DNA of 64,000 nt from contig OY741276.1 of assembly GCA_963514095.1 (NCBI GenBank), forward strand, positions 14,403,959-14,467,958, written 5' to 3'. Position 1 is the first letter of the stretch. Every line of letters begins with the position of its first letter. The notes beneath the pieces are model-generated. The model was not told the DNA's origin, did not search any database, and saw nothing but the letters and a program-made list of their open reading frames with translations. Shown here piece after piece: positions 24,001 to 36,252 of the stretch. The stretch comes from Eutrigla gurnardus (Eukaryota > Chordata > Actinopteri > Perciformes > Triglidae). Both the position numbers and the translations under genes were made by a program.

Positions 24001-25262
24001 CCCGCTTTAAAACGTAATCAGGCAAAAGACAACAACCAACATAAAGAAAAACGGTTAATTTATCTAGACCAAAATCCCATAGGGTTAACACATTTTTTCC
24101 TGCAGCTCAATTTATTCTTCGGCAACGGGCAAGGAGTCCATTATTGGAATAACAAGACCTCAGAGTCTCATTGTGATGCCTGCCTGGCTCTGTGAGCCTG
24201 CTGGGTATATCAGAAGCATTTCTCTGCTTTAATTTAATCAAATCAGGACGTTAAAACTTCTTATTATTCCATATCAACATGCCGATGAATAATGTTTCCT
24301 GTTTTAGATTGAGACAAAGTGTTCAGTGTTTCCCCTACATTCACTTGTGGAGCTCGTCACCTGAATTTTCAGCGACATGGGAATCCCCTGTGCATAATGT
24401 CGCCTTATTTATTACCTTTCCCCAGCAGTTGCTCGGCCATTAAAATGGCATTGTCTCAGCGGGAGCCCCATTGTTTTCTGGTCAGCACCATTCATTTCCT
24501 TTGCTACTCTAATGTTGATGTGTAAAGCTACAGTTGATATGTAACAATTCCCGCCCGTGATTCACTTTAAATGTCAAAACACAAGGACAATGGCAGGTCG
24601 TTTTCTGGAAATGCTGCGTGGTTGACTAACATGAGCAAAACTTCCCATTACATGGTTTTGTGTGCGTTTGAGTGTGACTGCAGCTTTGTCTCTAATCACA
24701 GGAGCTCAGAGCATTTGGGAGCAATTTTTCCGTCATCTCGCAGGAGCATGTGTTCAAATAGTCTGACATGCTATTGCGTCTATACTTTGTTGGATAATGG
24801 TCCAAAGAAAAGCAGCTAGAGCCAAAATCTGAGAAAGTTTTCAGACATTTCTGCTTGAACCCTGACTTGAGATGATTAATCAATCGACAGTTTGCTGATA
24901 AAATGTTTCTTGCTCAGCTATTTGAATAATCGATGGACCGTTTTCGCTGGATGACAAATTTAGTGCAACTTACCAACCATGGCGCTGACCTCCCCTGCCA
25001 TGAGCACGGGCACCGTTTCGTTGTACAGGTTGACATCGATGATGCCTTTTCGAATCGTCTCGCCCACTTTGGCCCCCAGCAGCATTGAACCCAGGGTCTC
25101 AAAGATGGACGCCAGGATGCATGCCTGCTTTAACGTGACCACGCCGGACCCCACCGCTGTGCCAAAAGAATTGGCCACATCATTGGCACCCACTGAAAAG
25201 GCCAGCACGAAGGCAATGACGAAGCCAAGGATCACCATCCACAGATACCCCTCCAGAACCAT
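11425..25262 (-). CDS. slc20a2: sodium-dependent phosphate transporter 2 (PiT2), ten coding exons
   Basis: PiT2 is a plasma-membrane cotransporter of sodium and inorganic phosphate. Coding exons in order: 25262-24974, 23587-23447, 22440-22355, 21356-21260, 20959-20840, 19841-19608, 18980-18344, 18149-17964, then either 14887-14803 or 14184-14100, then 11589-11425. Their 2040 nt give 679 residues, against 652 in human. The N-terminal signature SVGANDVANSFGTAVGSG starts at residue 23, and Glu55 (SIFETLGS) matches the essential PiT2 Glu55. The second signature carries FAHGGNDVSNAIGPLVAL and Glu602, matching human Glu575. A long cytoplasmic loop (exons 6-7) contains YHTVHKDSGLYKDLLHKIH and AVAEAEIEAEEGGVEMKL, which separate PiT2 from PiT1. 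The protein ends YGILPYV. The start ATG sits in AAGATGG, a good context. Odd points are the duplicated exon 9, the GT repeat before exon 5 and the weak exon 7 donor (GTGCTG). Confidence 0.97.
13556..13796 (+). repeat. percomorph-type interspersed repeat, copy 1
   Basis: It contains ACTACAGCCAGATGTCAGG, TAGCTTAGCTTAGCATAAAG and then the CTACCTACCAGCACC-type segment, ending GGTTGCTTGGCAACTGCTC. I recognise this as a very common interspersed repeat of percomorph fishes, though I cannot give a family name with certainty. It lies in the slc20a2 intron after exon 9b. Confidence 0.7.
14100..14184 (-). CDS. slc20a2: slc20a2 exon 9b (downstream, probably mutually exclusive copy)
   Basis: A second 85-nt exon with acceptor TGTCTTTACAG and donor AAG/GTATTG, in the same phase as exon 9a. 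It reads GFCIEVMSALTVLVASNVG then IPISSTHCK: 20 of 28 residues match exon 9a, and all eight changes are at Thr/Cys, Thr/Ser or hydrophobic positions. The essential Glu and the STHCK end are kept. At nucleotide level 57 of 85 positions match, and ten codons differ only synonymously, so the copy has been under protein-level constraint for a long time. There is no stop or frameshift. Use in transcripts is inferred. Confidence 0.88.
14803..14887 (-). CDS. slc20a2: slc20a2 exon 9a (upstream copy of a duplicated exon)
   Basis: An 85-nt exon with acceptor TCCTCCACAG and donor AAG/GTATGA. It joins exon 8 (ending TCA AG) to give Ser-Gly-Phe-Thr-Ile-Glu, runs through ALTVVFASNIGIPVSTTHCK, and ends on a codon boundary before exon 10 (VGSVVAVGW). 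This copy is the closer match to vertebrate PiT2 (human GFTIELASAFTVVIASNIG). It carries the essential Glu equivalent to human Glu575 and the VSTTHCK signature. Confidence 0.95.
20973..21050. repeat. (CA)39 microsatellite next to slc20a2 exon 5
   Basis: A perfect 78-bp CA repeat. On the transcribed (minus) strand it reads as GT/GU repeat and ends 13 nt before exon 5 (which starts at 20959), occupying the place where a branch point and pyrimidine tract would normally be. Confidence 0.97.
21916..21951. repeat. perfect 15-bp inverted repeat with 6-nt loop
   Basis: GCAAACTCATCTCTG (21916-21930), spacer CAGACA, then the exact reverse complement (21937-21951). It sits inside the slc20a2 intron between exons 3 and 4. 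Confidence 0.9.
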
Positions 25263-25534
25263 CTTGTTTTCACCAGGGGGAAAAAATCCAAGTGGAGAAA
25301 AAAAATTAAATTCTTCTTCTTTTTTTTTTAAAGTGCTCTGTGCGCTATTAGCGGAGGACTTAAGGTAAGTCCACTCCTTCTTCTTCGTCCCCTGGTTATA
25401 AAGAGTTCGAGGGGAGAAGCACAGCCGCTAACTAAGCGTTTGGAGCTCAGTCCAAAGAGTGGAGACTAGTGATGGTGGGTGCAGGGAGCATTCCATAGCT
25501 TAATGTGAGACGGTCTGTCTGCACGATCCTTCAC
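24974..25534 (-). other. slc20a2: first coding exon of slc20a2 with its 5' untranslated part and upstream ORFs
   Basis: The coding part is 25262-24974. A plausible acceptor, TTTCTCTGGCAG followed by GTGAAGG, lies at 25535, which would make an exon of 561 nt with 272 nt of leader. That leader holds upstream ATG codons, including a 22-codon ORF at 25496-25428 and an overlapping 14-codon ORF beginning 5 nt further on, both ending before the main start. The acceptor and hence the leader are predictions. Confidence 0.5.
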
Positions 25535-28500
25535 CTGCCAGAGAAACACCAGACAAGAGACACAGAAACAGATTAGTCATTAACCGTGATTGCTCTTGTT
25601 CAGCAGCAGCTACAATCTGACAACGCCTCCCTGTGACTTCTTCAGAAAAACTCAAACAGAGGAGGGGAGGGAACGAGAGCGAGAGAGGAGGAGGAGGAGG
25701 AGGAGGAAAGCTTATGAAGACGACACCACCCTCTCTCCCTCCCCCCCACCAAAAAATAAAAATGGATGGATGATGATGATGCAGAACTGGCTTTGATGAA
25801 ATGGGGCAGTGCACTCCATGGGGGGGGTGGTGGGGGGGTAAAGCTGAGGACATCTCAGACAGCCACAATAGGACATCACAGTCTGCACTTCAAAGGAATC
25901 AAATCAGAGGCCCTGCTGTTAGCACTGAGCCTATAAAAAGACCAGAGTACCAGACTGAGATCGAGATGTGAGCAATGCTCCCAACATTAGTGTGCACCGT
26001 TAAGACTGATCACACAACAGGTTGACATGTCAGCAAAACCTGCTTCAAATTCACAGGTTAGTCCCTTTGTCCCACATCCATACAGCCTTTGATAGGAATA
26101 TATAATTTACCGAGTTTCTATATCCGATTATTAAAAGGTTTTGACAACATGATATCCGGAAAATGCCTGAAGCCAGTTTGACCAAGCTGATCGTACTGGA
26201 GTGGAGTCTTCGCATACAGCCTGGTGGATGTTCGCACATACTTGCTTTACCTTCCAACGTTGCTCGCTGGGTGACAAAAAGGTACACAAGTTTTGTTACA
26301 AGCTTTGGAGCACAAGTTCAAACAAAATCAAAGTCTTTGCTGCAGTACAAAATAAAATAAAAAACTCATGTGCATGGATTTAAGTTAGGACTGCAATGCA
26401 GTAAGAACATCAGTAGTGATGTTTTACTGCTGCGAGAGGTGGGAACAGTTCACAAAACTGCACTTTGGGGGCAGGTAGGTAAGGTAAGTTAACTGATAAT
26501 ATATAGTCGAGAAAATGCAACTTCTCTCTATTGTAAAAAAAAATATAGCCTTATACTTGGAGGCTTAAATCACCTCTATAAAGATCTATAAAGATCTGTA
26601 TAGATCTTGAGGGGACATTAATGTGTAAAGCAGTCCTGGTGCTTGTGTACAACAGCTATTGTCACCTGCTGCGACACTAATTCAGAGGTAGCCTAATAAA
26701 AGTAGAGGGATGGCAGGAGGATTGTTTCAGATGTAAATAAATATTAAGTCTATTAAATGACAATAAGCAGAATTCTCCTGTGAATGGATCAGTGGATGAG
26801 GATTTGAGAATACTTAAACACAGAACTGAAACGACTGGTTGAACTCCAGAAAATCTAATTGTTTCATTTTTATAAAAAAAAAAAAAATCTCCCATTTGTT
26901 CTTTTGTTTTGTTTAATATGAAGATCTGCTGCTTTTCTTGGTTTTATATTATTTTAAATTAAATATATTTCAGTGTTGGACTTGGTTGGCAAGATTTTTG
27001 TTTTATTGATTTCTGAGTTTTTGTGGATGGAACGATTCATGGATAAATCAAATCGTCGGGAGTTGCTGAAATGAGCTGTAGCTGCTCGGTGATCAAGTGA
27101 CTGCACTTGCTGAGTCCCTCTGATAGATCATATCAGATCCACTAAATCAACAGGCAACAGCTTCCCAGTGTCTGTTAAAGTTTCACAAGGCTTGTTTTCA
27201 TCCTAACAATGACAACATGCTTCAGAAACAGATGACGAGGCCACCAACAATGAAGCCTCTGGTGGTCCCTGAGAAACCTCTACACCACAAATGACTTGGT
27301 CTGGGTTCTTTCTACTCTTTTTTTGTCTGTGCCACATAATCAAAGTAATTCATAGGGGTTAATGGCAGCACATTTCCTTCCATGGTTTAGTCAATTGTTA
27401 ATGGGGAGCATTACATATAAACAGCTTGCAGGCCGGACTAGTACATTCCCTCGGCATGAACAACTGTGTGCTCTTCATCGCGTGGGGACAAGCAGCTCCT
27501 TTCTAAATAGCCTACGGCAAGTTATGGCTCCCTCCTCCCAACCAAGAGCTCCATCTGGAACAGTTGAGGTCACATACCGCCATCCTTTATCCTGTTTTGA
27601 ACCACAACACGTATAAAAATATGATAATAATCTGTCTCTCGATCAGGTCTGCCCAATATCTCCTCAAAATCAGGATCTCGTAGCTTAAGTGACACTGGAA
27701 ATTATTACGATCTAAATATTTAAATTTCCCTTACAGTTATTCAACAGATCCCAGGACAGTCCTTTTTATATTGAGGAAAAGAGGGTTCAGGGGTTGGTAA
27801 ATCTCAAAAAGATGGAGTCAAAAGTATGTGATATTTCACTGATCCCTGAAGGGAAATTCTCTTTTCGCCTGCTTCCCTCCAAAGAGAGATCAGAGCGCAG
27901 GATCAGAGCGCAGGATCAGTACCCCTGGACTTAAAGAGTCTTCAGACAGAGCTTTAGACCCTTGTGCCTGGGTTACACTCCTGCAGCTGTGTGCCTATGC
28001 TGCTGTAGGCACCTCTCGTGGCACACATAGTACTGCAGCGGCTTGAGTGTAGCATGTCATTTCTTTTTGCCTCGTGCCAGCCGATAGATGTGATTCAATA
28101 GTTTCATACAAAGTTTGGCACAACAAACCTTCAAAAGCATCAATTAGGCATTATGCTGAAAGTCCATACACTGATGTCATGAACTCATGTCCAGCAAGAC
28201 AATTGCTACTAAAACTAGAGTTAATAATTCATGAGCAAACAACAATAAAACAAAAATAAAAGCGCTAAGTGCAATGCATAGCTGGCCTTTACAAGTAGAC
28301 TGGTTTACCAGAAATGCCAGAAAATGCCGTTTCATTAAGTCCGCACCCATATGCAGGCATTTAAAAGGTCTGAGAAGTACCCTAAATATTGTTACACCTC
28401 AATTAATAATGTTCATTTGAATTGTCTTTTTGTTTGACACACAATTACTCTGTAATACTTTTGAGGGGTGCTGTAAAAATATCACGGTTTACAGTCGATG

Positions 28501-29284
28501 TATTGACGGGAGTAAACACACGACGCCATGTAAAATGTTTAATGTGGGGAAAATCTCTGCACACAGGCAAACATTGCTCTCCATCAAGTACAACCAGAGA
28601 CTCCACAGAGGAAACGGTCAAACACGACAAGCGGGGAGGTGGAGGAATGATGAGCATGAGCGACTCAAGTGGGTGTGGACACTTTTACCAGGTCTTTTTA
28701 AATTACACCTTCAATTTTCTAAACAGGGAAGCTCAACAGGACAGCTGCCGCTTGGTCAACTCTGAAGGCCTCTTCCTGCTGTAATGCATGAACACCAGCT
28801 CGCATGCCATCCCTCTCGGTTGTGCACATAAAAACTAATTCCTCCAGGGCAAAGTAGTATAGTGGTAACCTGTGGAGTCCTCTTATTGACTGCTTTTGGA
28901 ATTCAAAGTGTTCCTCTGTCCTAAAAGCATGCAAAAGAAAAAAGTCAACTTGCCTAAGTGGAATAATATGAAAACAATGTGCTTTTGTCAGGGTTTATGG
29001 GATATAGTCAGAATTTAAAGTGAGACCAATCAGACAGCCACACATATTACTTCACCACCCTATAACCTGTGACATAACCAGTCTCTTTGGACATTTATAG
29101 GGTTTTTGTTATGGTTACTTAAGTACCTCCAAATTTAGAAAAATGTGATGATGAGCTTAACTGTTGGTACATTTTCTCTGTATGAAACCCACACTGACTA
29201 TTATAGAAGCAGTGGGCATCCACAGGGCAGCCGATGGGCCGACTCCAGCGGCTCCCCAAAGGAAATGACAGTCACATTCCTGAT

Positions 29285-29552
29285 ATTTAGAGAGAAATAG
29301 TTTGGGAAACACACTAATTTGCTTACTTGAAAAGGAACGCGACAAGCAGATTGGTAGCACTCTTATGTCTGCATGGTAAATGTGAAACTACAGCCAGCAG
29401 CTGGTAAAATGAGCTTAGCATGAAGGCTAGCATGACCTTGTCCACAGCTATTATAAGCTAAGCTGCTGGTTGAAGCTTCATATGTAGCTTGTAATCTAAC
29501 TCTGGACAACAGGGGAAATTACCCCAAGATGTCGAACTATTCCTTTAACCTG
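29285..29552 (+). repeat. percomorph-type interspersed repeat, copy 2
   Basis: The 5' section (AATAGTTTGGGAAACACAC) runs into ACTACAGCCAGCAGCTGG, GAGCTTAGCATGAAGGCTAG. It shares the ACTACAGCCAG and CTTAGCAT core with the copy at 13556. It lies in the presumed slc20a2 leader intron. Confidence 0.65.
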
Positions 29553-30750
29553 TTTGTTTTGACAAACAGCAGAGCAATGCACCTGCAGGAAACCCATCCC
29601 TGTCATCTGCAGAACACTCTCACCGGCTATGGACAATATCCAGCCTGCCAGATAAAGAGACGTTTATCCAAGCTGTGAGACGTTTTGAGCAAAAAGCTAG
29701 TCCTCTGTGAGGAATCCTCCAAACTGCAGTCAAAAGTACACCACACTTTCAAAACATTCAATGTTGCTGCTCTCAACATCTGGTGCGTCGGCTGTGAGAT
29801 TTGAAAGCACATTGAAATGTCCAATGCGTGGTTTTAACTGGGGAAACAGCTATGACCTTGAACAGTAAATGACTGGCTACATACATTGTGCAGCAAGAGA
29901 GCAGAAAATGCGGCATGATTCAGTGTCAGAGTCGAGTGTGTGACGCCAGCTAAACAGAGCTCATATAGAATGGACTTCCTGCCAACATTGGCTATAGCAT
30001 CTTCAGTATACGAGTCCCAACCGACTGCACGATCAAGCTGTGTGATTTGCGAGTGTTCACATGGCTCCAGGGAATGACTCATCGAGACCTTGAAACTTCT
30101 TGGAGTTTAAGTCTTTTGAAAGCAAATTATTGTGTACTGTTATACAACCTTTGTGACGGTTATCTTTTTTACCTGGGGAAGAATGCACTATGTGGCCATG
30201 CTGCTGTCTCGCTGGTCTTTGGGATGTGGAAAAATAAAGGGATGAAACCATAGAATGCTGAATTACATTTATAAATATGACGAACCCCACTTCCTTTCCT
30301 TTTCAAGAAGCAGCAGCTCAGGTTAATTTGACCCAATCTGTTTGGAGGATTCTGAATGACAAGACTATTGTGAATTTACAACTTAACCAGATAATAGTCA
30401 GCTATAAGAAGGGTTTAAATGGAACAATAGATCAGCCTACAATAACATACAGCTTCACTTTTCAACCTTTTGTGTCACGGCCGCTGTCCGAGGTGCTGAA
30501 CCCGAGACCACCAGGGATGCGAGAGCTGTCCAAGGCGGTTGTTCACATGAATCAACTTAACAACATATGCATGCATATCTAGCAGTATATTGCAATCAGC
30601 TGTATCAACTTCTCTTATTGCAATTTCAATCAGGTTCTGTAACTGTAGAGCATGTCATCCACTTGCTTCTCAAAACATGTCCAAGTGTACTTGAGCATGT
30701 CAACACCGACCCTGAAATTCTCAATGGGCAGAACAGCACCTTGCCATGGC

Positions 30751-31035
30751 AGTAGGGCCAATTTCATATCTGGATAACGATACACAATATTGCATATTTT
30801 CTTGAAATTCAATAATTAGTCTAATGAAATAACAAGCTAATTGTTATACTCCTGTGTGAGTTAGATACATGACAAATGAAAAGTACCAACTATGATTAAG
30901 AAATACAAGTTAGAATATGCTTGTTATCAGTTCAGACAACAGAATTATGTATCATGATATATTGATAGATTTCATCACGATACGATTCCATACGAAGAAG
31001 ATAAATTATCACACCGTATCATCACCCAGCCCTAC
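30751..31035. mobile_element. possible hAT-like non-autonomous DNA transposon
   Basis: GTAGGGC at 30752-30758 and GCCCTAC at 31029-31035 form short terminal inverted repeats. The right end in reverse reads GTAGGGCTGGGTGATGATAC, typical of fish elements with a GGGCTGGGTGAT end, and the interior has cATGATATATTG-type motifs. No transposase is present and target duplications are unclear. Confidence 0.4.
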
Positions 31036-32228
31036 ATGACGACGGTGTGCAGTCCCTTTACCATCTCATACTCAAACCGTCATTTTAAGAAAGCTACCTT
31101 AAATAAAAACACTTGGAAGTGACACTCTCTGAGGCAACATGCTTTTGAGGATTATTTTCTGTCAGACACATTTTCTTCCTGTGGGTGTCAGGTGGCAAAA
31201 CAGTACACGCATAATGAGGGCACTGACACACAACAGAACAAATCACAACATGGGGAAATAAGGCTAACAATAATATATCTAGAGGACAAGGTCGGGATTT
31301 TGAAATAGGGAAGTCATACACGACATGTGGAGAACATTTATTTTTTTGACGATTACCTGAAGAGAATTTTAATTGTACAGTTAAATCAAGTCTGGGCAGA
31401 GCATATTACCCTGTGACAACAATGACCTCTGGAAGCGATTACTGTGTTGTGTGCATTGACCGGTAAGAGAATCTACTCACTGTGATCACTTCTCTAATTG
31501 TTTGCCGTCATTGCTGTACAGTGCTTGCTCATTAATCTGCCCGAGATGCCGCTGCACCACAGCCACAGCTGGTGCAAAACCCTGTGTCATGAGCTCCTGC
31601 ATTGACACACGCATGCACTATCCACGCGCTAATTCAATACAAACCCTCCCTCTTTCCTTCCTTCTCTCATCAACTAAGCCCCATATGCTAAAAAGGACCC
31701 GAGCTACAACACACACATGCAGCATCGGATAGTGACTCATCAGCAGCATCACAACCGGTGCTGGCTAATTGTTACACCTGAAGCATACGCAACTGCAGTC
31801 CCTGCCTCCAAGGACACAGGACGCTCACGTCTTCCGGACGGCTTGGAAAGTTAAAGAGATATATGGTTTTCGAGACAAACAGGCAGGTAGGCCTGGAAAT
31901 CAACTCCACTCACCTTCATGTCTCCTCACATCAGTGGAGGGTGAGAAAGTGGTGGAGATGAATGAATGTCAAAGACAAAATGACAGTATTGGGGAGAGAA
32001 ACGGTAGGCTGAAAAAGAAAGACGTAAAAAAAACAAAAAAACGGGAATGTAACCAGGAGGCGAGTATGTGATGCGACGGTAAATCAAATTATGAGGTAGA
32101 GTGTTAGAGAACAGCAGATGACAGGAGGAGTGAAAGGAAAGAGGGAAGGAGAGGCTTAGCGAGAAATCAGCAGGTTGTGGTGGTGTTGCGGGAGAGGAGG
32201 GAGCGAGCTAACAAGAGAGAGCAACACA

Positions 32229-32285
32229 GGAGAGAGAGAGAGAGAGCGAGCGAGCGAGGGAGAGAGAGAGAGAGAGAGAGAGAGA
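32229..32285. repeat. GA-rich microsatellite
   Basis: (GA)n with an internal GAGCGAGCGAGCG interruption, in a long purine-rich neighbourhood within the presumed slc20a2 leader intron. Confidence 0.95.
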
Positions 32286-33637
32286 AGCCAGCTGAGTCCA
32301 GACTGTCTCTTAAAAAGGAAGGTATCCGCATTCACAGCACACATCAGCCAATGGTGAATGTCGGAGAGACTGAGGTGCACTGCTCACTGGCTGTCTGCAT
32401 GCAGGGAGGATGGACGGGCAGAGGGGGGGGGCAGCCAATGACTGTGGAAGAGGATAACCAAACGAGGGGGAGAGGAGCTGTAGCTGCGTGTGGATGTGTT
32501 GTTCAGCCGGAGAAAAGCATGCCGACGGATCAAGGGCATTCGGGGCACTGGCATTCCCTTGGTTACTCTGGTCAGTATCATATGCACATTTTGGCACCTA
32601 AACACTGATACACAGTGGGAGCTCCGAGTTACACAATCATCTATGACGCTCGTCACTGCATATGATGAAACGAGCCGAAATGGGCACGTTTTTTTTCTTG
32701 GTAGCATAGAGGCCTGTCACACAAGAGCGTACACTATCTCACCAGTGTTATTTGGCTACGATCCACCCATCACTTTTCCTGCCTTTCTCTCTCTCTCTCC
32801 GTCATAATTGTCCCTTTCAAAAGACACGCCGAACAGCATGTCTTTATGTGACTCGGTTTCGGCAGGCAGAGAGAGCAGCTCATCAACACGATGACGGGTG
32901 CGGTGCGGATTCGCAAGCTCAGAGCAGAATCCACGTCTCTTCAGCAGTTCCTTAACGCTCACTACAAATGCATGGCAAGAAAAAAACCCACAACCAGACC
33001 TCAGACGTTAACAAGCCTTTCATTGAGAGATCAGGCAAGAGAAGCAAATGAAGCGTTCTCGTTCTAAACTATGATTGCAGAACAGCACTCTGGACTTTTC
33101 AATAGGCATCTTCAGAAATGGAACTTTGGAAAAAGTACCACAAACTAACACAAATTCTTCAAGTCCTTCTTTAACCCATTTAAACTAAATGATTAAAAAC
33201 ACTCATTACTCACGCACACCATTGAAGCGAAGGCGATGTCTGGTTCCACTGGGCAGTTCGGGTTCTGATCCCGCGACTGTGCAAGGACTAGCATGAAGCC
33301 GATAAATTCATTCCAGTACTCTTCAGAGGTCTGATCTTGTGTTTGTTTGAGTTCCCGTGGCTTTCTGCTCGATCGTCTCTCGCTCATTCTCTCCCCTTCG
33401 GCCCCCCAACTGGCCCTGCCTGCTAAAAAGCCTATCTGCGTCAGCTGCACCTGCTGCCTCTGACTCTCTGCTTCACAGCAGGGGGGCGCTGTCTCTTCGA
33501 AACCAAAACATGCACATACACGCACTCTGAACGGCGTTGAGATCAGTCAAGCCTCCATGAGCAGGAGGGGGGTCGTTTAAGAATGACAACAACAGCACGC
33601 ATGACTGCGAAGAGCATGTCAGTCTGGACACCATCTT

Positions 33638-33862
<225 letters not shown>

Positions 33863-34760
33863 CCATTAATCCTCTCACTTATTCCATGTTCTCTCCACCT
33901 CTATGGGTCTGCATTGCAGCACTTAGTCAGCTTGTCAAGTAACTGGTAATCCTTTAGATTGTTTCTGACAGCCATAACAACCACACAGGCGATCTGTCAA
34001 ATACTAATGCGGGCCTGCGGCTAAATCCTTACATTTGGGGTACACTTTTTTGGCTGATTTACCATAAAACATAGTTTCAGGGTTCATGGAACACAGTTGT
34101 ATTCCTCCAATGGTCTCCTCAACATCACCGACAACATCTCAGGGCACGATCCCTTATTTGAAACAAAAATCACCTCTTAACTTGATGCTTTATGAATATT
34201 TTCCCTTCATAGCTAAGTCCATAAAAGACTTTGCAAATTGGTTGTCTTCTCTGGATTAACACTGGCGAGCCATCTTCTTCAACGCACTCTCAAAGGATGA
34301 CAAAAATCTGAGAAATGTCAGCCTCCCACTCCATAGATTGAGCCACATATCTGAGCCTTTAGTAACAGTTAAGCAGGCTCTGTTACAACAGCAAACAATC
34401 AAGCCCCCCCCCCCCCCCCTCTCTGTGTTGAGTAAGCCTTATGTTTAAATACTCTTAAGGTCAGCTCTCTCTGGTTTCAGCCGAGACTGTGCATGGGTTT
34501 GACTCCGTCACCCCGAAATGGCAAAGTGACTAAAGCGACTCCTCCCTGTTTGACTGACAGTACAAATGTTTTAAGTAACTAAAACAGACACACTGTCCTT
34601 GTGCTGTTATTTGAATGAGAAAGGGTCTATAAAAAGACAACAATTTACAGCAATTAAATAAGGATAATAAAAACAGCAAAAACATGAACACAGGTGCTGA
34701 CTAAACATTTAAAGAACATGGAAATTAATATAATTTTGTAGGATAGTCAGTCAATCACTC

Positions 34761-34780
34761 ACACACACACACACACACAC
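34761..34780. repeat. short (CA)n microsatellite
   Basis: About ten CA units. Similar short tracts occur at about 2078-2095, 4089-4110, 16104-16122 and 16922-16942; none has a visible role. Confidence 0.85.
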
Positions 34781-36194
34781 AATCGCAGCAGCACAATGGA
34801 TGCAATGCCCAAATTAAAGCTTTTCAGTCGGCAGAAACTATTAGTCACCTCTGAGAATAAACCATGTTCACCATGGGGATCCTAATTGACCAATCAGAAT
34901 GTACCTCTAAGATGACTACAGAGCCAACTCCTTTATTACCAACAGTAAGGGGGTCTGTCTTGTTGGCTAGCCTTCACATCACAGGACTACCGACACAATT
35001 AGGCTTCGTACATACCAACAATAGTGACTATTTGAGGTTGCAGTCCGCTTTTCTTCCCTTTCTTCTTTCTGCCTCCATGTTCCTGGGTGTAGGAGTCATC
35101 TTACCCTTGACCCTCTCTCTGTATTTCCTCACCCCCCTCCCACGCTCAGCTTTAGCCGGACAGCTCCAGTTCTCTTCCGCGAATCAGCGTAGGTGCCCAA
35201 TAGCGAAGCCTGTCCCCTTCACCCCTGTGCTTCGTCCCCTGCTTAGCCCTCCCGGTCTCTCCTCATCTTAGGTGTGTAAGCAGGGAAATGTTGATCTGGC
35301 TCTGTGCTTGCAAAGAACGGCCAAGCCCTCCAACCCACCTACCTCCTTCTCGACTGCTGAGTTTGGTAATCTACTGTTGGCATGCTGTGTGGTATTAAAA
35401 TGTGTTACTGGGGCAAAGTGGGTGCCGGTATTAGAGTGCTGAAAAGGCAGCAGAAAGAGGTCAGGATACTCTGTGAGAAAGGAGAGGTACAAACATGACA
35501 AATTATGTTTCAGTCCACACCAATGGGGCTGAATGCACCTTGTCCTATCCGTTTTGGAGTATTATCCACTCTGCTTCCGTCTACACAATGAAAGCTTCAT
35601 GTGTTCTCCACAGCGGCGCTCTAAAAATGTCGGTGTTGCCTTGAAGTGTGAAAAGAAGACAAAAATGAGCTTTTTGAGACTGCCGACATGTGACTGTGAT
35701 GTACTTACCCTGGAGTCACGTGATGCATTTGAGAATTCAGACAAGATTTTTCTGGCCTACTTTCTAATTCACAATGAAAATACATATATTTAAAATGTAC
35801 TTATTTAAGTAAGGTGCTAGAGTACATTGAAAACATCAATTTAGACTAAAAGAGCTTGATTATTTTGTTTAAAAAAAACTGCCAGTGTATGATCCCCCGG
35901 AACAGGTTCATGTTCAATCGGTTCATGTTCATGTGAAGTTATCTCCACCAGGAGGATCATGCGATCGTGTGAGTGTGCACCTCTGTGTCTGTCCACGGCT
36001 AATCGAGGACCACTCATGATTGCAGCGATTCACACGTTCTCAAAACACCTTTTATAACCCGTTATATACTACCATCGAGGGCCTGCTGAGTCCTCGATCA
36101 CTTCTCCCAGCCCCTGGCCGGTAGGGACTGTTAGTGATAATACAGCTGTGTGCGCTCACTTTTGGTGTTTTAGATGGGGTGTTTAGCTAACACA

Positions 36195-36195
<1 letters not shown>

Positions 36196-36250
<55 letters not shown>
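36196..36250. repeat. (GA)n microsatellite
   Basis: A pure GA dinucleotide tract of about 55 bp in the presumed slc20a2 leader intron. Confidence 0.95.

Positions 36251-36252
<2 letters not shown>

Noticed and set aside
28835..28870. tRNA-like phrase TAGTATAGTGGT
   Set aside because: No B box or cloverleaf follows; too short to be a tRNA gene.
33193..33525. 110-codon minus-strand ORF ending at a donor-like TGTGC/GTGAGT
   Set aside because: No homology that I can recognise and no acceptor or conserved neighbour exon; could at most be a non-coding leader exon of slc20a2.
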